A stretch of DNA of 16,168 nucleotides from Gammaproteobacteria bacterium. Its GTDB lineage: Bacteria; Pseudomonadota; Gammaproteobacteria; Chromatiales; Chromatiaceae. The DNA lies in the NCBI GenBank assembly GCA_030594925.1, contig JAUVEG010000007.1, forward strand, positions 1 through 16,168, given 5' to 3'. Each line of letters opens with the position of its first letter. The stretch's first letter is position 1. Shown piece by piece: positions 7,807 to 14,663 of this stretch. Made by a program: the position numbers and the translations under genes. Under the pieces are notes generated by a model, which saw only the letters and a list, made by a program, of their open reading frames with translations, did no database searches and had not been told where the DNA came from.

Positions 7807-8139
7807 ATGAACCAGGTTTCTCAAACTGACGCAGGAGTCACCCTCCTCTCTAACGAATCCGACATTGAGCGTGCGTCCCGCGCACTCAAGGCGATGTCTC
7901 ATCCGCTTCGCCTGAAAATCCTCTGCACCCTGGGGGAGGATGAGGTCAGCGTCCAGGATATTGTTGAAAATGTCGGCACATCGCAAAGCAATATCTCCCA
8001 GCATCTGGCAATTCTGCGCGATAAGGATATACTCTCAACCCGCAAAGATGCCAATCGCGTCTATTACAAAATTGGCGATCCGCGTTTGCTGCAACTCATC
8101 AGTATGATGCGCGCCGTTTTCTGTACTACACGCGCTTAA
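7807..8139 (+). CDS. ArsR-family regulator of the BigR/SqrR/YgaV type
   Basis: This is a 110-residue winged-helix repressor. The DNA-binding part is SVQDIVENVGTSQSNISQHL (48-67), followed by the wing TRKDANRVYYKI. It has exactly two cysteines, Cys40 in LKILCTLG and Cys106 in RAVFC, 66 residues apart. This is the spacing of the redox pair in BigR (C42/C108) and SqrR (C41/C107), which form a disulfide or polysulfide link in the presence of sulfane sulfur and release DNA. The metal-binding CxC motif of true ArsR arsenic sensors is absent. The next gene is a rhodanese, as in E. coli ygaV-ygaP, which supports sulfur sensing. GGAG at 7792-7795 lies 11 bases before the ATG. It probably represses its own operon. 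The inducer is inferred. Confidence 0.9.
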   Translation: MNQVSQTDAGVTLLSNESDIERASRALKAMSHPLRLKILCTLGEDEVSVQDIVENVGTSQSNISQHLAILRDKDILSTRKDANRVYYKIGDPRLLQLISMMRAVFCTTRA

Positions 8140-8158
8140 TCGATTCATAAGAGACTTC

Positions 8159-8581
8159 ATGGAACAACTAATCGAATTTTCGGGCAATCATCTGCTGCTG
8201 GTTATCGCCTTGTTCGCCATCCTTGGCATGCTGGCCTACCAGACGGCATCCGGCGGTGGGAAATTCAACATCCCCCCGCAGATGGCGACTCAGATGATCA
8301 ATCGCGATTCAGCTGTGGTGGTCGATATACGCCCCATGGCGGATTTCAGCAAGGGACATATTGTCAACTCGATCAACATCCCGATCAACAGCTTTAAAAA
8401 CCAGATCAAACGACTCGAAAAACACAAGAACAAACCTGTGATTGTCAGTTGCCGTTCGGGCAGCCAGAGCCAGGCCGCATGTCGCGACCTGCGTAAATCC
8501 GGATTTGAACAGACTTACAACCTTAGAGGCGGTATCATAGCCTGGCAAAGTGCCAACCTGCCCCTCTCCAAAGAGAAATAA
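8159..8581 (+). CDS. yibN: Membrane-anchored rhodanese-domain protein, YibN type
   Basis: Rhodanese domains carry sulfane sulfur as a cysteine persulfide. The product has 140 residues: an N-terminal membrane helix (10-28, LLLVIALFAILGMLAYQ) and a single rhodanese domain (38-136) facing the cytoplasm by analogy with YibN. VVVDIRPMADFSKGHI is the conserved first half. The active-site loop is CRSGSQ with Cys98 intact, so a catalytic thiol is present; as I recall, E. coli YibN has lost the equivalent. It starts 20 bases after the regulator and ends 8 bases before secB, so all are likely one transcript. Its place next to gpmI and before secB matches E. coli, except that the glutaredoxin gene grxC usually between yibN and secB is missing. 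Confidence 0.92.
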   Translation: MEQLIEFSGNHLLLVIALFAILGMLAYQTASGGGKFNIPPQMATQMINRDSAVVVDIRPMADFSKGHIVNSINIPINSFKNQIKRLEKHKNKPVIVSCRSGSQSQAACRDLRKSGFEQTYNLRGGIIAWQSANLPLSKEK

Positions 8582-8589
8582 TAGCCACC

Positions 8590-9078
8590 ATGAGCAAGAA
8601 AAAAGAGACTGAAAACAAAACAGCCGCAGATGCACCTGCGCAGGAAGCCCAATTCAAGCTGCAGCGCATCTATTGTAAAGACATCTCCTTTGAGACCCCG
8701 AACTCACCATCCATGTTCCTTGGCGAGTGGAAGCCACAGATGGATTTGCAGCTCAATACCGAGATGCAAAAGCTGGATGATGACAACTATGAAGTCGTTC
8801 TGACAGTTACCGTTACAGTAAAAAGTGGCGACAAAACTGCTTTTCTGGCGGAAGTCCAGCAGGGAGGCATCTTCAATATCACGGGTGTTCCCGAAGAGCA
8901 GATGAATCCGGTTATCGGCATTACCTGTCCAAATATTCTCTTCCCCTACGCCCGCGAAGTGGTATCCGATCTGGTCAATCGCGGCAGCTTCCCGCAACTG
9001 CTGCTGGCGCCGGTCAATTTTGAGGCCATCTATGCCCAACAGGCGCAGCAACAGGCTGGAAGTGAAGCAAAACACTAG
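8590..9078 (+). CDS. secB: SecB protein-export chaperone
   Basis: SecB is a cytoplasmic homotetramer that keeps preproteins unfolded and passes them to SecA. The product has 162 residues, typical of the family. After a charged, disordered start (1-20), FKLQRIYCKDISFETPNSP forms the first conserved strand. NYEVVLTVTVTVK, AFLAEVQQGGIFNITGV, ITCPNILFPYAREVVSDLVNRG and FPQLLLAPVNFEAIY follow, the last being the conserved C-terminal signature. The tail is Gln/Ala-rich. The TAG stop codon lies in the first bases of the repeat element that follows, so insertion of the element may have set the present C-terminus. Confidence 0.97.
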   Translation: MSKKKETENKTAADAPAQEAQFKLQRIYCKDISFETPNSPSMFLGEWKPQMDLQLNTEMQKLDDDNYEVVLTVTVTVKSGDKTAFLAEVQQGGIFNITGVPEEQMNPVIGITCPNILFPYAREVVSDLVNRGSFPQLLLAPVNFEAIYAQQAQQQAGSEAKH

Positions 9079-9240
9079 GAGCCTGTCCGAGAATAGAAGA
9101 CCTACTGCGGAAACGCCCTTTTGGCCAGATTTTCCGTCCATTATCGTTAAATAGCGCTGCTATTCGCCTCAAATGCACGAAAAATCTGACTCAAAATGGC
9201 ATTCCCTCGCTACGGCCCCTATTCCCGGACAGACTCCTAG
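9075..9240. repeat. 166-bp MITE-like element with 22-bp terminal inverted repeats
   Basis: The left end (9075-9096) reads CTAGGAGCCTGTCCGAG... and matches the reverse complement of the right end (9219-9240) at 20 of 22 positions. Both ends finish in CTAG, which could be part of the repeat or a 4-bp target duplication. The interior has a weaker inverted relationship (GCCCTTTTGGCCAGATTTT against AAAAATCTGACTCAAAATGGC) and no coding capacity. It sits between secB and gpsA and includes the secB stop codon. A related fragment lies at 14664-14700. It may be mobilised by a transposase elsewhere in the genome. Confidence 0.85.
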
Positions 9241-9290
9241 GGAAGCTCTGATCAAGTTGCTCCGCACCCCCACCCCATGGATTTATTCAG

Positions 9291-10286
9291 ATGCGTCCTA
9301 GATCGATTGCTGTTCTTGGGGCCGGCTCCTGGGGGACTGCGCTCGCCATACTGCTGGCAAAAAATGGTATTGAAGTCAATCTGTGGGGGCACGATGAAGA
9401 GATTCTGGTGCTTCAGCAGCAACGTGAAAACAGCCGTTTTCTACCCGGGATCCCCTTCCCTGACAAATTGCAGCCGCAACCATCACTACAAAAGGTTCTC
9501 GACGCCAGTGATGAAATCCTGATAGTGGTTCCCAGCCACGCTTTTCGTGCGGTGCTGAACCAAATCGCTGAAATCTGCACGCCGAAGAGCATCTGCTGGG
9601 CAACCAAGGGGTTTGACCCGCAAAGCCGTCGCCCTCTGAGCCTGGTAGCCCATGACATCTTTCCACTGGCTGAACTTGCGGCACTCTCCGGCCCGACTTT
9701 TGCCATCGAGGTGGCGCAGGGCCTGCCAACGGCAATTACAGTCGCTGCCACCAGCGAACGCTATGCAGAGCGCCTTGCAACAGCACTACAAAGTGACTCA
9801 TTCCGAGCCTATACCAGTGACGACCTGATTGGAGTACAGGTTGGCGGCGCGATCAAAAACATCATGGCTATTGCGGCCGGCCTCTCTGATGGACTGGGAT
9901 TTGGCGCCAATGCCCGCGCTGCGCTGATCACGCGAGGCCTGGCTGAAATCACCCGCATCGGCAAAGCGCTGGGAGCGCATACACATACCTTCATGGGACT
10001 GACCGGCCTCGGTGATCTGACACTCACCTGCACTGACGACAAGTCACGAAATCGCCGCATGGGCCTGGCGCTGGCCAAAGGCCTCAAGGTTGAACAGGCG
10101 CGGGAAGAGATCGGTCAGGAGGTGGAAGGTGTGCATGCGGCCAAGGAGACCTGGCTAATGGCGCAGGAACTCGGCGTGGATATGCCAATCACTCACCAGG
10201 TCTACCGTATTCTCTACGAGGATCTGGATCCCAAAGTGGCTGTCAAAGAGTTACTGCATCGCCGCCAGAAAGCCGAGCCTGAATAA
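9291..10286 (+). CDS. gpsA: Glycerol-3-phosphate dehydrogenase, NAD(P)+
   Basis: GpsA reduces dihydroxyacetone phosphate to sn-glycerol 3-phosphate, the first step of phospholipid synthesis, in the cytoplasm. The product has 331 residues, normal for the family. The nucleotide-binding loop is VLGAGSWGTALA (8-19). WATKGFDP (103-110) and LSGPTFAIEVAQGLPTA (132-148) follow. The catalytic lysine is Lys189 in VGGAIKNIMAIAAG. NARAALITRGLAEI, GLTGLGDLTLTCT and SRNRRMG form the substrate side. secB followed by gpsA is the E. coli order. Here the inverted-repeat element separates them, so gpsA may depend on read-through or on a promoter after 9240. No strong ribosome site precedes the ATG. Confidence 0.97.
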   Translation: MRPRSIAVLGAGSWGTALAILLAKNGIEVNLWGHDEEILVLQQQRENSRFLPGIPFPDKLQPQPSLQKVLDASDEILIVVPSHAFRAVLNQIAEICTPKSICWATKGFDPQSRRPLSLVAHDIFPLAELAALSGPTFAIEVAQGLPTAITVAATSERYAERLATALQSDSFRAYTSDDLIGVQVGGAIKNIMAIAAGLSDGLGFGANARAALITRGLAEITRIGKALGAHTHTFMGLTGLGDLTLTCTDDKSRNRRMGLALAKGLKVEQAREEIGQEVEGVHAAKETWLMAQELGVDMPITHQVYRILYEDLDPKVAVKELLHRRQKAEPE

Positions 10287-10303
10287 TCTCTTCTCTAAAA
10301 GCC

Positions 10304-10362
10304 CGTGTGAATACCGTCATCTGTTAATCAGTGTTTATCTGTGTGTGTATCTGTGGTTAAAA
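10304..10362. repeat. Short dispersed repeat (TGTTAATCAGTGTTTATCTGTG type)
   Basis: The stretch CTGTTAATCAGTGTTTATCT ... ATCTGTGGTTAAAA is a recurrent intergenic motif type that I recognise from many bacterial genomes. It is preceded by CGTGTGAATACCGTCAT (10304-10320), which recurs with one mismatch at 12549-12565. It fills most of the gap between the convergent gpsA and the minus-strand gene ending at 10427. No clear rho-independent terminator is visible. Confidence 0.55.
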
Positions 10363-10426
10363 AAACAGACCCGCAGTAGCGTAGCCACATCGCACTATTT
10401 TGCTGTGCAACGCTTCCTGCACGTCA

Positions 10427-10954
10427 TCACGGCATCATCTTCATCGGGCGCGCCATCTGGCGGGTATTTTCACGCATCACGCTGACGCTGTCAGCCATGC
10501 TGCCGGAACGCTGATCGATGTTGCTCATGCTGGCGCTCATCAGCGCCATCTCCTGTTCCATCAGGCCTATACTGCCGGTAATATTGTGCATGGAGCCCGT
10601 CACACTGCTCATAGAGTCTGTCAGGGAACCCATATTTTGTTCAATCTTGTCCATATGCTCCATATGGCCTGTAAAAACCTCCATCTTGTCAGTGATGGAG
10701 ACCATATCTTTGTTAACCACGACCAGATGCTCATGCATGGAATCCATATTATCAACGATGCCATTAAACCCTTGTGACAGCACATAGATATAGTAGACAT
10801 TGAATATCGCAATGATCGCAATGATCAATGAAACGACAATAATGATCGCATCGGTAACACGGAAGTGGCGACTGCGCTCATCGAGATGCAGTTGGGTCTC
10901 CCGTCCCAGACGGCCAATGACCCGAATCCAGACGCGTCTTGAATCTTCAGTCAT
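10427..10954 (-). CDS. Single-pass membrane protein with methionine-heptad coiled coil
   Basis: The product has 175 residues and belongs to no family I can name. The N-terminus (1-33) is basic and cytoplasmic; one membrane helix lies at 35-60. The rest (62-175) should be in the periplasm and is a long coiled coil. It holds 19 methionines with strict seven-residue spacing: 84/91/98, 101/108/115/122, 132/139, 136/143 and 153/160/167/174. Met thus occupies core positions where Leu is usual. HEH and GHMEHM add possible metal ligands. The end is MARPMKMMP. The start is backed by GGAGAGAG just before ATG. It follows the 193-residue paralogue by 48 bases. Copper binding, methionine oxidation or a scaffold role are all guesses. 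Confidence 0.8.
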   Translation of the reverse strand: MTEDSRRVWIRVIGRLGRETQLHLDERSRHFRVTDAIIIVVSLIIAIIAIFNVYYIYVLSQGFNGIVDNMDSMHEHLVVVNKDMVSITDKMEVFTGHMEHMDKIEQNMGSLTDSMSSVTGSMHNITGSIGLMEQEMALMSASMSNIDQRSGSMADSVSVMRENTRQMARPMKMMP

Positions 10955-11002
10955 AAACTCTCTCCTGTCCGGTAACTCTGATCATATCTCATCTTGTTGA
11001 GA

Positions 11003-11584
11003 TCATGGAAAAGGAAACATCTTGTTCAAGGTTCTCGATGGCTTGCCCATCCTGTGAATATCCATGCTCATATTGACGACCTCGATATCCATTTGATTCA
11101 TAGTCATCGAGATATGATCAACATTGTTGCGCACTCCGTTGACGTGGCCACTGATGCCGAAAACAGCATTCTGCATGCTGTTCATATCCGCCACGATGGA
11201 GCTCATGCTGTGCTTCATTACATCAGTCTGCGTGTCGATATTCTCCAGCAAAGCAACCCGTTTTGCCATCGAATCGACATATAGGTTCATATGATTCATC
11301 TCCTCGGAGATCGACGTAAAATGCGTATTCATCTCACTGACGACGCTGGAGATCCGATTGATTTGCGATGACAGAACCAGCAGCAGCACCAGTATGGAGA
11401 CCGCAATCAGACCAAGAATAATGATTCCGGCCTGAACGGTGTAGTTGAGCCGCGCACCCAGTCTGTTCTTGGTGCTGATTTGGCTGAGAATAATGCCTTC
11501 GAATGAGCTGACAGCACGCATAAACTGCTGGTCAAGAATCTCATCATCATCACTTATACCCAGCTTGGGGGGATCATCACTCAA
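11003..11584 (-). CDS. Second single-pass methionine-rich coiled-coil membrane protein (paralogue)
   Basis: This 193-residue protein has the same plan as the gene after it. An acidic N-terminus MSDDPPKLGISDDDEILDQ leads to an amphipathic stretch, then one membrane helix (51-72), then a periplasmic coiled coil (74-180). Hydrophobic core positions recur every seven residues, many being Met: I78/M85/I92/M99/M106/L113, M123/I130/M137/I144/V151/I158/M165/M172/M179 and M127/M134. There are no cysteines. The start codon is TTG at 11582-11584, supported by a strong GGAGG eight bases upstream; no in-frame ATG fits better. It lies 103 bases after the PqiA-domain gene and 48 before its paralogue, so the three are probably co-transcribed. 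Function is unknown. Confidence 0.8.
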   Translation of the reverse strand: MSDDPPKLGISDDDEILDQQFMRAVSSFEGIILSQISTKNRLGARLNYTVQAGIIILGLIAVSILVLLLVLSSQINRISSVVSEMNTHFTSISEEMNHMNLYVDSMAKRVALLENIDTQTDVMKHSMSSIVADMNSMQNAVFGISGHVNGVRNNVDHISMTMNQMDIEVVNMSMDIHRMGKPSRTLNKMFPFP

Positions 11585-11687
11585 TTGAAAAGCCTCCAGA
11601 ATTATATAATTAGATTCTAACCTATACAGCAGGGATTCTGTAGGAAGAAATGGAATAAAATCGTCACACAGGGCTCATTCAGGCGCC

Positions 11688-12521
11688 TTATGTAAATCCC
11701 TCTGCATTGATTCCTCTTGTTATCAACTGCGTTCCGAGCAGCGATAAAACCACATAAGAGGCAAAAAATACCAGTCCAACCTGCACTTCCGCCTCGGTCA
11801 GATCCTGGCCGCTGTTGGCGAAATAGGCCACCAGGATGGCAACCACAAAGACATCTGCCATGGACCATTTGCCCATGTGATGCCCCAGGTCCAACCCCTT
11901 TTTAAACAGATGGTGCTCATGGTTCCACCAGGTAACGCCGACCAGCAGCGTTTTCAGCAATGGCACGATCACACTGAACGCAAACAGCAGCACCGCCAGC
12001 CACAGGTTGCCGCTCTCTCTGAGCGCATCAATGGTGCTGAGTATGCCTTTGGATTTAAACTGAAATACCGTCTCTCCCAACACAGGAAGCTCCCTGCTGG
12101 CCTCGACCGAAAGTATCGGCGTACTTAAACCAACAGCCAGGGCCACCAGTGCAACCAGCAGCATGGCATAACCCACATCCAGAAGACTCCGTTTCAGAGC
12201 CCACACCATCAGCAATAACAGCGTTGCAACACTGAAAAAAGCAATGCTGGTGATCCTGATCGAGTCATAGTAAGCCTGCCGCAGCTGCTGATGCTGCTGC
12301 AGCACTTCAAGATTCTCAGAGTAACCGTCATAGAGCCCGAGGGTGATCATCTCCAGGAGGTGGCGGCCTGTATTCTCGACACGGGTCCCCGCTTCGAGCT
12401 GCTGAATGATAAACAGGGTTTCACGCTCATAGGCATGCGCCTGCTCCCAGGTTTTCCAGGCGCACAGCAGCAGCAGCAAAAATAGCAACGACAGGATAAT
12501 CCAGTGCAGGAGGCTTTTCAT
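11688..12521 (-). CDS. PqiA-domain (paraquat-inducible protein A family) membrane protein
   Basis: The frame is open to 12593, but its first 24 codons come from a dispersed repeat, so I start at ATG 12521 (277 residues). A first membrane helix (6-22) is followed by a roughly 65-residue extracytoplasmic segment, then five helices at about 89-108, 113-137, 172-196, 220-235 and 248-266. FQFKSKGILSTIDALRESGN, FSVIVPLLKTLL and HHMGKWSMADVFVVAILVAYF (about 215-235) are PqiA/LetA family signatures. Those proteins work with MCE partners (PqiB, LetB) in lipid transport between membranes. Here only one PqiA unit is present, without the usual zinc-ribbon CxxC pairs, and no MCE gene is adjacent. The downstream genes encode coiled-coil membrane proteins instead. 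No strong ribosome site is seen. Confidence 0.85.
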   Translation of the reverse strand: MKSLLHWIILSLLFLLLLLCAWKTWEQAHAYERETLFIIQQLEAGTRVENTGRHLLEMITLGLYDGYSENLEVLQQHQQLRQAYYDSIRITSIAFFSVATLLLLMVWALKRSLLDVGYAMLLVALVALAVGLSTPILSVEASRELPVLGETVFQFKSKGILSTIDALRESGNLWLAVLLFAFSVIVPLLKTLLVGVTWWNHEHHLFKKGLDLGHHMGKWSMADVFVVAILVAYFANSGQDLTEAEVQVGLVFFASYVVLSLLGTQLITRGINAEGFT

Positions 12522-12548
12522 TAGGAAAATGTCAGTTCTCAATAAGTT

Positions 12549-12600
12549 CGTGTGAATGCCGTCATTGCGAGGGAGCCTAAGCGACCGCGGCAATCTTGGG
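12549..12600. repeat. REP-like dispersed repeat (GTCATTGCGAGG type)
   Basis: GTCATTGCGAGGGAGCCTAA followed by GCGACCGCGGCAATCTTGGG (12561-12600) is a very widespread bacterial intergenic palindrome type; ATTGC and GCAAT form its outer stem. It is preceded by CGTGTGAATGCCGTCAT, shared with 10304-10320. It lies upstream of both the PqiA-domain gene and the divergent ATPase gene and accounts for the spurious N-terminal extension of the former. Confidence 0.7.
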
Positions 12601-12689
12601 AGCCTTCAATCCAATCAATATAGCATAGCGCTTTTTTATCGATTGAATAATGTAGAATACAACCTGTTGATAGTCACGAGAGTCTGCTT

Positions 12690-13538
12690 GTGCGTATGAC
12701 CCCGGAGGAGTTCAGATCCTCACCAGTAAAAAGAATTACCCTTCTCGGCATGTCCGGCGTGGGGAAAACACGTCTCTCATCGCTGCTGCCCAGAGAGCAG
12801 TGGTATCACTACTCCGGTGACTACCGTATCGGCAGCCACTATCTGGATGAGCCGATCCTGGACAATATCAAGCGCAAGATGATGCACATCCCGTTTCTGC
12901 GCGACCTGCTGCGTTCCGACTCCATCCATATCAACAACAACATCAGTTTTGAAAACCTGCACCCGGTCTCCTCTTTCCTCGGCAAGGTGGGTGATCCGGA
13001 CAAGGGGGGGCTGCCGCTAACAGAGTTCCAGCACCGTCAGCAACTGCATCATGATGCAGAAGTAGCTGCAATGCTGGATGTTCCCCACTTTATTGAGAAA
13101 GCCAGTGTCGTCTATGACTACTCGAATTTCATCAATGATGCCGGCGGCAGCCTGTGTGAACTGAACTCGCCACAGGTGATGAAAACCCTTGCCGAACACA
13201 CGTTAATTCTCTACATTCGCGCCACCAGGAGCGATCGTGAGCGACTTATCGAGCGTGCAATTTCGGATCCCAAACCGCTCTACTACCCGGCGGATTTTCT
13301 GCTGCAGAGACTCAACGAATATCGTCAGCAGCAGCATATCGACTATGTGGCGATGATGGACCCGGATGACTTCTCCCGCTGGGTATTTCCACAGCTCTTT
13401 GAGAGCCGCATTCCCCGTTATGACGCCATTGCCGCGCAGTATGGCTATACCATCTCCAGTAAAGAGGTATACGAGCTGCACTCGGAAGATGATTTTATGC
13501 AGCTAGTGGAGCATGCGCTCCAGCGGGAGAATCACTGA
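12690..13538 (+). CDS. P-loop ATPase/kinase-like protein coupled to metA
   Basis: The product has 282 residues. Its Walker A motif is GMSGVGKT (20-27), close to the N-terminus as in small-molecule kinases and shikimate-kinase-like proteins. TLILYIRATRSDRERLIERA (171-190) is a typical late core strand and lid region. VVYDYSNFINDAGGSLCEL may include the Walker B acidic residues. Conserved-looking HYSGDYRIGSHYLDEPI follows the P-loop. I recognise no substrate. The start is GTG at 12690, with GAGAG seven bases upstream; ATG at 12696 is an alternative. Its TGA stop overlaps the ATG of the metA-like gene by one base (TGATG), with GGGAG upstream, so the two are translationally coupled. It may modify or regulate the acyltransferase or a related metabolite; this is inference. 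Confidence 0.85.
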   Translation: MRMTPEEFRSSPVKRITLLGMSGVGKTRLSSLLPREQWYHYSGDYRIGSHYLDEPILDNIKRKMMHIPFLRDLLRSDSIHINNNISFENLHPVSSFLGKVGDPDKGGLPLTEFQHRQQLHHDAEVAAMLDVPHFIEKASVVYDYSNFINDAGGSLCELNSPQVMKTLAEHTLILYIRATRSDRERLIERAISDPKPLYYPADFLLQRLNEYRQQQHIDYVAMMDPDDFSRWVFPQLFESRIPRYDAIAAQYGYTISSKEVYELHSEDDFMQLVEHALQRENH

Positions 13539-14605
13539 TGCCACTGGTCGCACACACCAATCTACCCACATTTGAACGTCTCAAAAACGAGGGGTTTGAA
13601 GTACTCTCCTGTGAACGCGCCAGGGATCAGGATATACGCGAGCTGCATGTCGGGCTGCTGAACATGATGCCGGATGCCGCATTGGCGGCAACAGAGCGCC
13701 AGTTCTACCGCCTGATTGCACGCAGCAACCTGATTGCCCAGTTCCATATCCACCCATTTACTCTTGACGCCCTGCCGCGCAATGAAAAAGCGGCGCAACA
13801 TATTGCAGACTACTATGAAGATTTCACAAAAATCCAGGAACTTGGCCTGGATGCGCTGATTATTACCGGCGCCAATGTGACGCATCCGAACCTGGCTGAC
13901 GAGAGCTTCTGGGAGCCATTGGCAGACGTGATCTCATGGGCCTACGACAATGTCACCTCGACACTCTGCTCCTGCCTCGCCACACACGCCGTGGTTGAAC
14001 ATTTTTACGGCATCAGTCGCTATCGCCTCGGCTTCAAACGCTGGGGGGTGTTCGAACACCGGGTCACCATGCATGACCACCCGCTGGTGCAAACGATCAA
14101 CAGCCGTTTTGACGTGCCCCACTCCCGTTATAACCAGGTCGACAGGGAACAGCTTGAAGAGGCCGGCCTGCGTGTTCTTGCTGAGAGTGAGACCGCAGGC
14201 GTACATCTCGCCGCCAGTCCCGATCTCTTCCGCCAGATCTTTTTCCAGGGGCACCCGGAATACGACATCAACAGTCTCCTCAAGGAGTACAAGCGCGAGG
14301 TCGGACTCTACTTCAGTGGCAAGCGCCACAACTACCCACCCTTCCCCGACAACTATCTCAGCATCCGCGTAGAGGCGATACTCGATGAGTATCGGGAACG
14401 TGCTGAACTATCACGGCAAAACAGTGAAGCGCTGCCGGAGTTTCCCGAAGCCCTGATCATCCCGATGCTCGATATCACCTGGCGCGATACCGCCAAGGCC
14501 GTGGTCAGCAACTGGCTTGGCATGGTTTACCAGATCACCAACAAGGAGCGCGCAAAGCCGTTTATGGATGGCATCGACCCGCATGACCCGCTTGGTCTCA
14601 GGTAA
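13538..14605 (+). CDS. metA: Homoserine O-acyltransferase, MetA family
   Basis: MetA proteins acylate homoserine from succinyl-CoA or acetyl-CoA at the start of methionine synthesis in the cytoplasm. The catalytic triad is visible: Cys146 in STLCSCLATHA, and His239 and Glu241 in FFQGHPEYD. HVGLLNMMPDAALAATERQF, GVFEH and VPHSRYN are further family motifs. Length is 355 against about 309 for E. coli MetA; the extra residues form a C-terminal extension (about 305-355) ending DPHDPLGLR. At the site that sets acyl preference (Gly for succinyl or Glu for acetyl in characterised enzymes, in the TGAPLG loop) this protein reads TGANVT, so specificity cannot be read off. It is coupled to the preceding ATPase gene by a one-base overlap. 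Confidence 0.88.
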   Translation: MPLVAHTNLPTFERLKNEGFEVLSCERARDQDIRELHVGLLNMMPDAALAATERQFYRLIARSNLIAQFHIHPFTLDALPRNEKAAQHIADYYEDFTKIQELGLDALIITGANVTHPNLADESFWEPLADVISWAYDNVTSTLCSCLATHAVVEHFYGISRYRLGFKRWGVFEHRVTMHDHPLVQTINSRFDVPHSRYNQVDREQLEEAGLRVLAESETAGVHLAASPDLFRQIFFQGHPEYDINSLLKEYKREVGLYFSGKRHNYPPFPDNYLSIRVEAILDEYRERAELSRQNSEALPEFPEALIIPMLDITWRDTAKAVVSNWLGMVYQITNKERAKPFMDGIDPHDPLGLR

Positions 14606-14611
14606 TACGCC

Positions 14612-14661
14612 TTTCCATGCGGCGCAATGCGCTCCGCTTATTGGCGCCCTACGGCTTTTTT
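14612..14661. repeat. Dispersed GGCGCAAT palindrome, possible terminator
   Basis: GGCGCAAT (14621-14628) pairs with ATTGGCGCC (14640-14648) with a one-base bulge and a further GCG/CGC in the loop. The wider sequence, ATGCGGCGCAATGCGCT to GCGCCCTACGG, is a common dispersed bacterial repeat type. Six Ts follow at 14656-14661, seven bases after the stem. It may act as a weak terminator for the ATPase-metA pair. Confidence 0.5.
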
Positions 14662-14663
14662 AC

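Noticed and set aside
12522..12593. N-terminal extension of the PqiA-domain protein
   Set aside because: These 24 codons translate a dispersed REP-like repeat, and a full membrane helix starts right after the ATG at 12521.
13934..14372. Frames of 131 and 140 codons overlapping metA
   Set aside because: Both lie inside the MetA reading frame that contains all catalytic residues.
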